Part shown: positions 42,607 through 52,023 of the stretch, piece after piece
Numbering within the stretch: the first letter of the stretch is position 1
How the letters are laid out: each line of letters starts with the position of its first letter
Assembly (NCBI GenBank): GCA_938002665.1
Contig: CALLAE010000040.1
Coordinates: forward strand, 1-64,000
Reading direction: 5' to 3'
DNA length: 64,000 bases
DNA from: an uncultured Saprospiraceae bacterium
Lineage (GTDB): Bacteria > Bacteroidota > Bacteroidia > Chitinophagales > Saprospiraceae
The notes under the pieces: generated by a model
What the model saw: only the letters and a program-made list of their open reading frames with translations
Databases searched by the model: none
Told to the model about the DNA's origin: nothing
Made by a program: the position numbers and the translations under genes

Positions 42607-43326
42607 TTGAAATCATACAGTCTACTTTTCGCGATAATATTTCTCAGTCTGTCTTTGCAAGGGCAAAACTTAAGTGGCAGTCAGTTACTAGACAAGGCCA
42701 TAAAGTATCATGATCCTAAAGGAAAATGGCCTAGCTTCAGTGGTTCTTTTGAAATACTTTCTCAAACCCCTTCAAAATCAGATAGGGTATCAAAAGTTAC
42801 GATCGATTTGCCTACTGAATCCTTCAGTGCCATCGCTACTAGAGATTCTGTGACCAGCTCTTATATAATAAGAAACAACAGTTGCGTTACCCTCTTAGCA
42901 GACTCTCTCAGGATAGCACAATTAGAAAAAAAGCCAAGAAGGAGTCATTGTGAGACCACCCGCCTCTACAGTAATTATTACACTTATCTATATGGGCTAC
43001 CTATGAAGCTCAAAGACCCTGGCACCATACTAGATGAAAAAGTAAGCAAACTAACTTTCAAAGGAAAAGAGTATCTCGTACTGAAAGCCAGTTACGAGGC
43101 AGGGGTGGGTTCAGATATATGGTTCTTCTACTTTGATCCAGAAACTTATGCCATGGAAATCTATCAGTTCTACAAACAAGATGAAGCGGGCAAGCAAAAA
43201 GATGATTCTGGTGAGTACATCTTACTAACTGAGGAAGCTTTGGTGCAGGGTATCAAAATGCCAAAGTCTAGAGCTTGGTATTATAATAAAGGTGACAAAT
43301 ATCTAGGCACGGATAGCCTGAGATAA
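42607..43326 (+). CDS. DUF6503 family exported protein
   Basis: The 239-residue protein has a signal peptide (about 1-19, ending LQGQ). The mature part follows the DUF6503 pattern of Bacteroidota: GSQLLDKAIKYHDPKGKWPSFSGSF, NYYTYLYGLPMKLKDPGTILD, and DIWFFYFDPETYAMEIYQFYKQD. The fold is predicted beta-rich, LolA/DUF3108-like. The start is TTG 42607, since no ATG gives the full signal peptide. A role in envelope or lipid binding is only inference. Close to the upstream start is a TACCTTTA sequence near 42580, one mismatch from a -7 box. Confidence 0.85.
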   Translation: MKSYSLLFAIIFLSLSLQGQNLSGSQLLDKAIKYHDPKGKWPSFSGSFEILSQTPSKSDRVSKVTIDLPTESFSAIATRDSVTSSYIIRNNSCVTLLADSLRIAQLEKKPRRSHCETTRLYSNYYTYLYGLPMKLKDPGTILDEKVSKLTFKGKEYLVLKASYEAGVGSDIWFFYFDPETYAMEIYQFYKQDEAGKQKDDSGEYILLTEEALVQGIKMPKSRAWYYNKGDKYLGTDSLR

Positions 43327-43356
43327 GTTTAAAATTTCATAACAAGAAAAATACTA

Positions 43357-43872
43357 TTGGGATTTGGATTTAATTTATTGATGATTTTTGTCATACTGCC
43401 ATCCACAGTAGTTCTTCTTTTATTATGGATAATATTCAGAAAGGCAATTTTTGGAAAAATATTGGGCCTAATCTGGGGTGGGATAATCTCGCTTTTTGTT
43501 CTGAGTTTAGTCCTTCACATATTCACTACAAAAATGAAGCTTACCAAAAACAAAATTTATGGAGAGTATGTAATTGATAGAAGTAAGTTTCCAGGTAGAC
43601 AGGCAGATTGGCAATATGACAATTTCAAATTCGAAATAACTAAGGACAATATCTTTCACTTTAGTTATAAGAGTTCCAATAGTGAATACGAAACTGAAAA
43701 AATACCAGTAAAAATTCTTGAGCAATATTATTCTGACAGATTAGAACTTGGAAAAGATACTACTAGACATCACATAGTAGTAGACAATCCGACTCTATAT
43801 AGAAATGTATGGAGTTTCTACTATGTATTCGAATCTGAAAAATTCGGGAATGTGTTTTTCAAAAAGAAATAA
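43357..43872 (+). CDS. AT-rich hypothetical membrane protein
   Basis: The 171-residue product has two N-terminal membrane helices (about 5-25 and 33-55, LMIFVILPSTVVLLLLWIIF and ILGLIWGGIISLFVLSLVLHIF). A C-terminal predicted beta-rich domain (about 60-171) follows, with KIYGEYVIDRSKFPGRQADWQYDNFKFEITKDN and YEFESEKFGN-like strands. I do not recognise a family. The gene is more AT-rich than its neighbours and its stop abuts that of the convergent M1 peptidase with no spacer. The start may be TTG 43357 or ATG 43381. It might be acquired DNA. Confidence 0.65.
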   Translation: MGFGFNLLMIFVILPSTVVLLLLWIIFRKAIFGKILGLIWGGIISLFVLSLVLHIFTTKMKLTKNKIYGEYVIDRSKFPGRQADWQYDNFKFEITKDNIFHFSYKSSNSEYETEKIPVKILEQYYSDRLELGKDTTRHHIVVDNPTLYRNVWSFYYVFESEKFGNVFFKKK

Positions 43873-46839
43873 TTACCTCAATACAGAAATAGGATTCTCA
43901 GCCATTCTCCAAAAATTCAGTCTATTGATATCCACCTTAAAAGAGATTCTATCAGAAAAATCACCCAATAAAAATTCCTCTGAATTGACCAAGGTTAGAT
44001 AAATGCCAGCAAACTCTCCTATCTCAAAAGCCAGCCCGCCAGCATAATAAAACTGCCCGCTTAGCTCTTCTGAAAGCTGACTCTTATTACTCAGATAAGC
44101 CAAATCCACAAAGGGTCTGAAACGCGTACCCAGAATAGAAAATGGTACATCTACTTTGACATTAAGCGCTGCCATATAATTGTTGCTTAAGGTATTGGCA
44201 TTTAGATTAGAGAGAGGATTTTTAAATCCACCCTCTGCCATCTGAAACTGCTTAGCTAAGCCACCCTCCTGCTCCGACCTGCCGAGATAGTAGCCTTCGT
44301 AAGTGTGATCGGTATTACCAGTCTGTGCTAGAGCAAAAGATCCTCTGGTGATGCCATCAGAATAATTGGCAGATCCTCTCTGACTGTTCATAGGAAAATA
44401 GCCTCCGAAGAAGCGTAGATGAAATTTAGAACCTTTGGTGTAGTAGATACTTCTATTATGTTCCAAACTCAACTTAAGATAGCTGTGTTTATCATTAAAT
44501 ACATTATTGTAGGATTCGTATTCCAACTGCACTAGAGAGTTCATCTGACTCAGCCTTCGAGCAGTGGACGTTCTATAGTTGATCTGATGGACATTGGATC
44601 TGGTGTATGAAGGTAAGCAAAGATCAGGGCAGAAGTCTTCTATCTTAAGATGGTGCAACTTATAATCTAAAGTCCTGTGCTGAACACCTTTCGATCTGAA
44701 CGTGAGTCTGACAGTAGGTACAAGCTTGGTATAGCTAAGGTCAGATGATAATACAGAGCCACTATCGTATAGGTACTTTCTTGCTTGCATCCCTACCGTC
44801 CATATGGGTCCTGAGCCTTTCCCTCTAAAGTCCTTCTCTATTGCACCGCTGCCAGCCAGTTCTCCACCTCTGATACCAAAACTAGGTGCCACATACCAGC
44901 GTAAATCATTGTAAGGAAAAAAAGAATTATACATCGCCAAGCCAAGCATAAGACCATCATAGTTATTATAGCCAGCGTATGGCGTCCATAACAAAGTCTT
45001 GGTATCACTATCTCTTTGCTGCCCCAGCCACTTGAGATTAATGGGTGCTCTTTTGAGTAGAGCTTTGCCAGGCCTGATATGATTATTCTTTCTGTTGATA
45101 TCTTCGAAAGGGATCTCGCCATTGATTGTGATGTGATCATAAGGGGCATTGGGAATAGCTATAACTTGTGATTGCTCAGCAGTGCCCACCCATTTGTTAT
45201 GAATAATAGTCCCATCCGCATCATAGGCTGTTACATGAAAAGGAATTTTAAAATCAGTTGCATTAGCAACGGAAACATTGAGTAATTCTCCATCCTCTTC
45301 GACACCTACTAATTTATAATCGTACTTCTTTCCTTGAGTTATAAGCTCATCGAAAAACCATGAAAGATCATTGCCGACTAGAGATTGGAAACTTTGCTTA
45401 AGATCTGCAGGACCAGGATGTTTGTGCAACCACTGGCTATAATATTGTTGCATAGCTGTTGCAAAAATTTCCTCTCCTAAGTAGCCCTCTAGATACTGTA
45501 ATGCAAAAGCCATGCGCTCATAGCTGTTCGATCCATAGGTAATCATATCTACCTCTTCAGAGTGCTGATCTATCCTACCCAACTTACCACAGCAATGTAG
45601 ATGGCAGACACCTGCTTGTAAGGCAGTATATTCTGGACTATCAGACTTTAAAAATTTAGGGATTATATTATCAAAGTTTGCAACGGGATACTTGCTGTCA
45701 TTATATTTTCTTTCGTAAAATGAATTAAGACCTTCATCCAGCCAAGGGTATCTGCGCTCGTTAGTTCCCAGTGCACTCTGAAACCAATTATGTCCTATTT
45801 CATGAGCAATAAGGTTATCCATATTTTGACCCAGATCATCCAGATCCACCATACTGATCATGGGATATTCCATTCCTCCTCTATAAGCTGAGTTGTCCAA
45901 GACTAAGGAGTACTGAGGGTAAGGATAAGAGCCTAATTCCTTTGAATAAAATTTCAAAGCATCTGACATATAATTCATCAACTCATCTCTTCCAGTCTCA
46001 AAGTTTGTCAGTAAGTGCATGCTGACTTCTTTTCCATCGTCCAAGGTAATAGACTTGGTCTCTGCAACAAAAGTTTCAGATGCAAACCAAGCAAAGTCAG
46101 GCACATTGGTAGCAGCATACTGAACCAGTTTCTCTCCACCCTCTTGCTCCTCTGACTGCACTATACCTGTCGCAGCATGCTTGAAAGAACTAGGCAAAAG
46201 CAACTCTACTTTATAATCTCCATATTCGGAATAAAACTCTCCTATATCTACATAAGGCATCGGATGCCAGCCTTCATTATCGTATACAGCTGGCTTAGGA
46301 TACCACTGCGTCATCTGGTAGAGGTCATCCTTATAGCCTCCCCTGCTAAAAACAGCAGGTAGCTTAACAATAAAATCTATAGTGAGGTCCAAAGTCTTTC
46401 CACTTTCTAAAGGCTCGTCTAGAATTACTTTTATGATGTCCTTATGTATTCTGTTACCTTGCCTATAGCTCTTGGTAACCAAAGCATTGTAGTCATCTCT
46501 GAACTCTAGCTTTTCATAGCCACCTCTTTTATCTTCTTTAGCGAAATAGAATGACCTATTTCCTAGTTCTAATTGTTGAGCTGCAAAGGCTGTGGAGTTG
46601 TCTTTGTAGGCATTCCACCAAGCATGAAAAATGATATGATCTAATCGGTCAGGAGAATTATTTTTATAACTCAACTGACAGGTGCCTTCTATCTTTTGTC
46701 CTACTGTATCTAACCGAACTGTTATATCATAATCTACTTTTTGTTGGAAGTAAGATTGGCTGTAAGTTTGTGCACAGAAAACGCAGCACAGAAAAGCTAG
46801 ATAAAGAAGTCTAGTAGACTGGATGGCAAGAGATATCAT
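43873..46839 (-). CDS. M1 family aminopeptidase with C-terminal beta-barrel-like extension
   Basis: The 988-residue exported protein has a signal peptide (1-27, ending QTYSQ) and an M1 N-terminal saddle domain (about 35-240). The gluzincin catalytic domain has RGGMEYPM (GAMEN-like substrate motif) and HEIGHNWFQSALGTNERRYP, with the third zinc ligand in WLDEGLNSFYE (the 18-residue HExxH-E spacing is exact). Residues past about 610 are not standard M1. They alternate aromatic strands (FPYNDLRWYVAPSFGIRGG, YLKLSLEHNRSIYYT, FAGIYLTLVNSEEF) like a small outer-membrane barrel and end in an aromatic-poor LR. M1 enzymes remove N-terminal amino acids. Exported barrel-fused forms are known from Bacteroidota, and the barrel reading is inference. 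Confidence 0.9.
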   Translation of the reverse strand: MISLAIQSTRLLYLAFLCCVFCAQTYSQSYFQQKVDYDITVRLDTVGQKIEGTCQLSYKNNSPDRLDHIIFHAWWNAYKDNSTAFAAQQLELGNRSFYFAKEDKRGGYEKLEFRDDYNALVTKSYRQGNRIHKDIIKVILDEPLESGKTLDLTIDFIVKLPAVFSRGGYKDDLYQMTQWYPKPAVYDNEGWHPMPYVDIGEFYSEYGDYKVELLLPSSFKHAATGIVQSEEQEGGEKLVQYAATNVPDFAWFASETFVAETKSITLDDGKEVSMHLLTNFETGRDELMNYMSDALKFYSKELGSYPYPQYSLVLDNSAYRGGMEYPMISMVDLDDLGQNMDNLIAHEIGHNWFQSALGTNERRYPWLDEGLNSFYERKYNDSKYPVANFDNIIPKFLKSDSPEYTALQAGVCHLHCCGKLGRIDQHSEEVDMITYGSNSYERMAFALQYLEGYLGEEIFATAMQQYYSQWLHKHPGPADLKQSFQSLVGNDLSWFFDELITQGKKYDYKLVGVEEDGELLNVSVANATDFKIPFHVTAYDADGTIIHNKWVGTAEQSQVIAIPNAPYDHITINGEIPFEDINRKNNHIRPGKALLKRAPINLKWLGQQRDSDTKTLLWTPYAGYNNYDGLMLGLAMYNSFFPYNDLRWYVAPSFGIRGGELAGSGAIEKDFRGKGSGPIWTVGMQARKYLYDSGSVLSSDLSYTKLVPTVRLTFRSKGVQHRTLDYKLHHLKIEDFCPDLCLPSYTRSNVHQINYRTSTARRLSQMNSLVQLEYESYNNVFNDKHSYLKLSLEHNRSIYYTKGSKFHLRFFGGYFPMNSQRGSANYSDGITRGSFALAQTGNTDHTYEGYYLGRSEQEGGLAKQFQMAEGGFKNPLSNLNANTLSNNYMAALNVKVDVPFSILGTRFRPFVDLAYLSNKSQLSEELSGQFYYAGGLAFEIGEFAGIYLTLVNSEEFLLGDFSDRISFKVDINRLNFWRMAENPISVLR

Positions 46840-46893
46840 ATTAAATATATTTTTAATATATAAGGATACAATATTAACTAAATAAGATGAAAC

Positions 46894-47469
46894 ATGATGA
46901 AGAGTAGAGCGCTGTTAACGACCACAGTCTTTTGTATCCTCTTCATGTGTTATGCTTGCAAGAGCACAAAAGCCACACTTGTAACAGTACCAGAAAAAAA
47001 CTATCTCTTTCCCTTAGAATGGATAGGACATTATGAAGGCGAGCTGACCATTTTCGGCATCGGGTCAGACACAACTAAGGTGGATATGCAGCTGAACATA
47101 GGGTCCCCTGATGCGACTGGCCTCTATCCTTGGGTACTTCAGTATGGAGAAAAAGACAAAAGATACTATGGACTAGAAGTTATCAATGCAGCTAAGGGAC
47201 ATTATCTGATAGACGAATACAACAGTATCAAACTAGACGCCTATCTAAGAGGCAATCATTTCATTTCTAGATTTGAGGTGAGTAATAATGATCTGATCTT
47301 TCATTATGAAAAGAACGCCTCAGGAATAAACATCAGTGTCTATGCCTCTAGCGCAACACCAATTTCTGAAACCGGAGGAGAAATTATCGCGTCAGATACG
47401 ATCCCCTCTGTCAGTGCCTTTCCGATGTATGGCTATCAGAAAGCGCTCCTCAAAAAAGTAGAGCGCTGA
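46894..47469 (+). CDS. Small beta-rich lipoprotein, hypothetical
   Basis: The 191-residue product has a lipoprotein signal peptide (MCYAC, about Cys22). The mature domain opens LEWIGHYEGELTIFG and contains LYPWVLQYGEKDKRYYGLEVINAAKGHYLIDEYNSIKLDAYLRGNHFISRFEV, a calycin/lipocalin-like pattern in which strands carry a W/Y-G-Y turn. I do not recognise the family by name. The next gene (CWC/DUF5522) starts inside its stop codon (TGATG overlap), so the two are coupled. Confidence 0.7.
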   Translation: MMKSRALLTTTVFCILFMCYACKSTKATLVTVPEKNYLFPLEWIGHYEGELTIFGIGSDTTKVDMQLNIGSPDATGLYPWVLQYGEKDKRYYGLEVINAAKGHYLIDEYNSIKLDAYLRGNHFISRFEVSNNDLIFHYEKNASGINISVYASSATPISETGGEIIASDTIPSVSAFPMYGYQKALLKKVER

Positions 47470-47819
47470 TGCCTAAAATAAAGTGTAGTGAATGCAGCCA
47501 GCCTCTAACCTGCCTCTCAAGTGGAGACTGCTGGTGCAATAGTTATCCCAAACTCATGGACCTCGATGATGCAAAGACCTGCCTCTGTGCTAAGTGTCTG
47601 GAACTAGCCTTAGCAAAGAAGATCCTAGATAATAACAAACAGCTTTCATCAGAGCAGATGAAAGAAGTGGGAGCCCTGGGAGAACCTGAGCAACTAATAC
47701 AAGATCTACATTATACTATGGAAATAGTCAAAGGAAAAAGGCTCATGATGCTCAGCAAGTGGTACTTATTGCGTAGAGGCTATTGCTGTGATAATGGCTG
47801 TCGTAATTGTCCTTATTAG
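47469..47819 (+). CDS. Cysteine-rich CWC plus DUF5522 protein
   Basis: The 116-residue cytoplasmic protein has an N-terminal CWC zinc-binding module (about 3-43, CSECSQPLTCLSSGDCWCNSYP with CLCAKCLELAL) and a C-terminal DUF5522 module (about 70-116, DLHYTMEIVKGKRLMMLSKWYLLRRGYCCDNGCRNCPY). DUF5522 ends in the C-C-x-x-x-C-R-x-C-P-Y pattern seen here. There are 13 Cys, so at least two metal sites or a cluster are likely. Both modules are known as separate short Bacteroidota proteins. The fusion here suggests a linked role, perhaps in metal or cluster handling, which is inference. It is translationally coupled to the upstream lipoprotein. Confidence 0.85.
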   Translation: MPKIKCSECSQPLTCLSSGDCWCNSYPKLMDLDDAKTCLCAKCLELALAKKILDNNKQLSSEQMKEVGALGEPEQLIQDLHYTMEIVKGKRLMMLSKWYLLRRGYCCDNGCRNCPY

Positions 47820-47825
47820 AAATCA

Positions 47826-48290
47826 CTAGCGCTGCGGCTTATCAGACACCTTCATATCTATATATGCTGTCATAACTTCCACATCTGCAGAATTTCTGAC
47901 AGACACAAAACAGATTTGATTACCGATTGTATCCCATTCTGGTTCACCTAGATCACAAACGGCTGTTAGATTGGTCTCAGCTTTTTTGAGATAAGCTACT
48001 TTCATTCCCACAGGTATCCATCTGCGATGCTTAGGAATAGAAGCTTCCATACATATACCAGCTGCAAATTCACACAGATTACACATGGCGATGGCATGTA
48101 CCGTTTTCAGATGATTATGTACAGAAGGTCTTTTTCTCATAGTGACCTTAATGTAGTTTTTGCTGATATCCTGGACTACAGGCTTAATAGTCGTAAAGTA
48201 AGGAGCCATTCTAGCGACAGCAGTTGAGAATAGATACTTTCCGAAAGGTAAGTATGCTAATTTCTTGTGTAAACTTAAGACTCTATTCAT
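47826..48290 (-). CDS. DUF4442 hotdog-fold protein (thioesterase-like)
   Basis: The 154-residue protein matches the DUF4442/PaaI-like hotdog pattern: INPFxxAxG-type start replaced by LPFGKYLFSTAVARMAPYFTTIKP, then KRPSVHNHLKTVHAIAMCNLCEFAAGICMEASIPKHRRWIPVGMKVAYLKKAET. The HxxTVHAxAMxNxxEFAAG helix holds the usual substrate-side residues. Such proteins hydrolyse or bind acyl-CoA. The acyl substrate is unknown. It stands alone between the CWC gene (convergent, 6-base gap) and cysQ (divergent). Confidence 0.85.
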   Translation of the reverse strand: MNRVLSLHKKLAYLPFGKYLFSTAVARMAPYFTTIKPVVQDISKNYIKVTMRKRPSVHNHLKTVHAIAMCNLCEFAAGICMEASIPKHRRWIPVGMKVAYLKKAETNLTAVCDLGEPEWDTIGNQICFVSVRNSADVEVMTAYIDMKVSDKPQR

Positions 48291-48435
48291 ACGAATTATA
48301 TGCTATTTCTAATGATAATAATGATTTCATTACAAGTCTTAAAGATATAGAATGCACCTTAGACTAGTAGCCAATGATAAATGGATTCCCTGTAATAAAT
48401 CGTAATATTGCCAGTAAAGAATTCTAACGAAAAAT

Positions 48436-49230
48436 ATGAAATACCAACACCTAGTTTCACTAATAAACCAAGTACTGCCTATCGCCAGAGCTGCTGGAGA
48501 TAAAATAATGGAAGTCTATGAAGATGTAGATAATTTTAATGTAGAACAGAAAGACGACAATTCTCCACTAACGCGAGCAGACAAGGAAGCCAACAAAATA
48601 ATCTGTGATGGTCTAGAAAAATTATCTGTACGCTACCCTATTATCTCTGAAGAAAATAAAGCAATACCTTATTCTGAAAGAAAAAACTTTGACTACTGCT
48701 GGATGGTAGATCCTCTGGATGGGACTAAGGAATTTATAAAAAGGAACGGAGAGTTTACGGTTAATATCGCTCTTATCCACCAGGGCCATTCTGTTGCAGG
48801 TGTGGTATATGCACCAGTACTGGATGAAATGTATTATGCAATCAAAGGACAAGGAGCCCTTAAAGTCTCTACAGGAAAAACATCAGCACTTGCTTCCACC
48901 TATTATCACAGCAAAGAAAAGGCACTGTCCATAGTATGCTCACGGTCACATCTTAATGAAGCTACCCAAGCTTTTATAGATGATTATGATGAGCCACTTA
49001 AAGTATCAAAAGGAAGCTCTCTGAAATTTTTGATTCTTGCAGCAGGCGGCGCACAAGTCTATCCAAGACTTGCCCCTACGATGGAATGGGATACTGCAGC
49101 GGCACATATCATCTTAGAAGAAGCAGGCGGCTCTATAGTCAAAGCAGAAAATGGGAAGCCACTGGAATACAATAAAGAAGACTTACTCAATCCACATTTC
49201 ATAGCCACTGGTAACAGACTGGATGCTTAA
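48436..49230 (+). CDS. cysQ: 3'(2'),5'-bisphosphate nucleotidase CysQ
   Basis: The 264-residue IMPase-fold enzyme hydrolyses the 3'-phosphate of PAP/PAPS and so recycles the by-product of sulfate assimilation. Visible motifs are the metal-binding SPLTRADKEAN, ISEENKAIPY, the signature WMVDPLDGTKEFIKRNGEFTVNIALI, and the C-terminal WDTAAAHIILEEAGGSI. Length and order match CysQ rather than inositol monophosphatase (FIKRNGEF). The S9 peptidase gene begins 27 bases on, so they may be co-transcribed, although no functional link is obvious. Confidence 0.95.
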   Translation: MKYQHLVSLINQVLPIARAAGDKIMEVYEDVDNFNVEQKDDNSPLTRADKEANKIICDGLEKLSVRYPIISEENKAIPYSERKNFDYCWMVDPLDGTKEFIKRNGEFTVNIALIHQGHSVAGVVYAPVLDEMYYAIKGQGALKVSTGKTSALASTYYHSKEKALSIVCSRSHLNEATQAFIDDYDEPLKVSKGSSLKFLILAAGGAQVYPRLAPTMEWDTAAAHIILEEAGGSIVKAENGKPLEYNKEDLLNPHFIATGNRLDA

Positions 49231-49257
49231 TTGTTTCCTAGAACTAATCACTCTACA

Positions 49258-51897
49258 ATGGTATACACGACTCCTATAATAGACAGAGAAATTCTCTTTG
49301 GAAATCCAGAAATATCCGGCGCACAGATCAGTCCTGATGGTCAGTTTATTTCTTTTATCAAACCCTTAGCTGGCGTCAGAAATATCTGGGTGAAACCCAT
49401 AGACGGTGCTTTCGAGAATGCAGTACCCGTGACTGATGATACTAATAGGCCTGTGAGTTCCTATTTCTGGAGTCGAGATAGCAAGTTTATTCTCTATGTA
49501 CAAGACAAAGGTGGGGATGAAAATTTCCATCTGTATTCTTTAGATCCTAGAGAAGGCTTCTCCGGTTCTATTCCTAAAGCCACTGACCTCTCTGATTATG
49601 GAGATATCAGAGCTATGATATATTCGCTACCTAAAAAGAGACCTGACTACATCTACGTCGGGATAAATGACAGAGACAAAGCTTGGCATGACTGTTATGA
49701 AATAGAGATAAAATCCGGTGCTCGTAAGCTCATCTACAAGAACGAAGAACAACTCAGCAGTTTTAGTTTTGATCTAGAAGCTGAGCTCAGACTTGCATCA
49801 CGATCTACTTCTGATGGGGGTTCAGAAATACTCAAGAAAGAAGGCGATAAATTTATTCCTATTCTATATGCTAATCTAGAAGAATCACTTAGTCCAATAA
49901 AATTTCATAAGGATGGGAGAATCTATTTTATCTCCAATGTAGGAGCGCCTGACCTAAGTGGTCTCTATCTCTATGATCTAGCGACTGAAGAGATGACCCT
50001 AGTAGAGTCTGATCCAGAACAACAAGTCGACTTAGCCAATGTCAGTTTCTCCAAAATAACAGAAGAACTCATTGCCACCATCTATGTGGGTGACAAAAAA
50101 AGAATCTACTGGAAAGATGCAAAGCATGAGTCTGCTTACAAAGATCTCAAAAAAGAATTTCCTGAAGCTGAAATAAGTGTGACGTCTATGACAAAGGACG
50201 AGACGAAATTCATCTTTTATGTCAATAGTGATACTGATCCTGGCAAAGCCTACCTTTTCTATAGAGATACTCAACTCATAGAATACCTCTATACACCGAG
50301 ACCAGACTTACCCTCCACACATCTGGTGCCTATGCAACCAGTGCGCTACAAGTCAAAAGATGGTCTAGAAATTCCTGCTTACCTCACTGTACCCAAAGAT
50401 AAGCCTAGTGATGGGCAAGTACCTGCTGTGATTTTCGTGCATGGAGGACCTTGGGCAAGAGATTACTGGGGCTATAATAGCTATGCACAATTCTATGCTA
50501 ACAGAGGCTATGCCGTCCTACAAGTTAACTTTAGAGGATCCACTGGCTATGGCAAAAAATTCCTCAATGCCGCCATCAATGAGTGGGGCGAAAAAATGCA
50601 AGATGATCTAACTGCTGGGGCTGATTTTCTTATTAGAGAAGGCATAGCTGATCCAAAGAAGATAGCCATAGCTGGTGGTTCTTATGGGGGCTACGCTACC
50701 TTGGCTGGACTAACCTTTACACCTGAAGTATATGCAGCAGGAGTTTCTATAGTCGGCCCTTCTAATCTTTTTACGCTACTGGAAACCATCCCACCTTACT
50801 GGGAGTCTGCCAGAGTGATGTTCCATAAGCGGATGGGCGATCCCAATACGGAAGAAGGCAAAGCCCAACTCAGAAGACAATCCCCTTTCTTCCACGCTTC
50901 TAAGATCCAGGCGCCACTGATGGTCGCACAAGGAGATAACGACCCCCGCGTCAAAACCAGTGAATCAGATCAGATCGTTATAGCGATGAGAGACTTAGGC
51001 CTACCCGTAAAGTATCTTAACTTCCCAGACGAAGGGCATGGCTTTGCTAATCCTGATAACAATATGTCATTCATAGCAGCTATGGAGGCTTTTCTAGCGG
51101 AGCATTTGGGTGGCAGATGTCAAGAGGAAATCCCTGATAGGCTACAAAGCATTCTGGATAAGGTCACGGTGGACATCACTGCACTGACAATGCCTGCAGT
51201 AGTCACTAAAGAAATGCTGAGTGCAGAACTTCCGACCGTCAACAAGAGTGCCTTGCCTGGACATTTTATCTACAATCTGAGTTTCGATATGAGAGGGCAG
51301 GTGATGAGTTTTGAAGTGCATAGAAAGATAAGCAGAGAAGGAGCGCTTACTGTTATATCAGACCAAGCTGACTCTGCATCTGGTTCTATGAGAGACAAAA
51401 GCCAGGTAAAAGGAACTGCCTTTACTCCTATCAATAGGTATTTCGAACAAGGTCCAATGCTCATAGAATACGACGTAGCAGATTATAAGATCAGTGGAAA
51501 AATGACTGTACAAGGAACTGAAAACAACATAGCATTAGACCCTGGTCACAGCTTTGTAATGGATGGACCTGCACTAGATACTTATCTTAGTTTATTGCCA
51601 CTTACAGAGAGCTATGAGACAACCCTTAGAGTTCTAGATTCTACTAATCAGAAATTCCAGACCTATAGTTTTAAAGTAACTGCTGTAGAAAAAATACAAG
51701 CCCAAGAGTGCTACGCTTGCCTACTACAATCAATAGATGGAGATGAAAAATCTCAAAATCTATGGTTTACAAAAACAGAGGCTCCTATCATGATGAAGAA
51801 GACTTCTGTCATCAAGGAGATGGGTGGAGCTAAGCTGCATGTGGAATTTGTGCGGATGGGAAGTGGGGAGCACATCAGCGAAGTGCCGCTAGCTTAG
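49258..51897 (+). CDS. S9 family (prolyl oligopeptidase-like) peptidase with extra C-terminal domain
   Basis: From ATG 49258 the protein has 879 residues. A WD-like beta-propeller (about 1-345, FGNPEISGAQISPDGQFISFIKPLAG) is followed by the alpha/beta-hydrolase (about 365-620). That domain has nucleophile GGSYGGYATLAG (Ser475), Asp in GDNDPRVKTSES, and His in EGHGFANPDNNMSF, plus the HGGPWARDYWGYN oxyanion stretch. The last ~245 residues (from about 632) are not part of S9. They are beta-rich (GHFIYNLSFDMRGQVMSFEVHRKISREG, FQTYSFKVTAVEKIQAQECYACLLQSIDGD, IKEMGGAKLHVEFVRMG) and resemble DUF3108-type lipid-binding domains. No signal peptide is visible. A TTG at 49231 would extend it by 9 residues. 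Confidence 0.9.
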   Translation: MVYTTPIIDREILFGNPEISGAQISPDGQFISFIKPLAGVRNIWVKPIDGAFENAVPVTDDTNRPVSSYFWSRDSKFILYVQDKGGDENFHLYSLDPREGFSGSIPKATDLSDYGDIRAMIYSLPKKRPDYIYVGINDRDKAWHDCYEIEIKSGARKLIYKNEEQLSSFSFDLEAELRLASRSTSDGGSEILKKEGDKFIPILYANLEESLSPIKFHKDGRIYFISNVGAPDLSGLYLYDLATEEMTLVESDPEQQVDLANVSFSKITEELIATIYVGDKKRIYWKDAKHESAYKDLKKEFPEAEISVTSMTKDETKFIFYVNSDTDPGKAYLFYRDTQLIEYLYTPRPDLPSTHLVPMQPVRYKSKDGLEIPAYLTVPKDKPSDGQVPAVIFVHGGPWARDYWGYNSYAQFYANRGYAVLQVNFRGSTGYGKKFLNAAINEWGEKMQDDLTAGADFLIREGIADPKKIAIAGGSYGGYATLAGLTFTPEVYAAGVSIVGPSNLFTLLETIPPYWESARVMFHKRMGDPNTEEGKAQLRRQSPFFHASKIQAPLMVAQGDNDPRVKTSESDQIVIAMRDLGLPVKYLNFPDEGHGFANPDNNMSFIAAMEAFLAEHLGGRCQEEIPDRLQSILDKVTVDITALTMPAVVTKEMLSAELPTVNKSALPGHFIYNLSFDMRGQVMSFEVHRKISREGALTVISDQADSASGSMRDKSQVKGTAFTPINRYFEQGPMLIEYDVADYKISGKMTVQGTENNIALDPGHSFVMDGPALDTYLSLLPLTESYETTLRVLDSTNQKFQTYSFKVTAVEKIQAQECYACLLQSIDGDEKSQNLWFTKTEAPIMMKKTSVIKEMGGAKLHVEFVRMGSGEHISEVPLA

Positions 51898-52023
51898 AGT
51901 TTCATATGTAGTTATTTTCTGCTATATTTAGATTCCATTCCACTTTTCATTAGTTAGGGTTAGCTCTGTTCTACCCTCTATCTCATTAGCCTTTTTATTT
52001 TCTGAATAATAAAATGAGAATTT

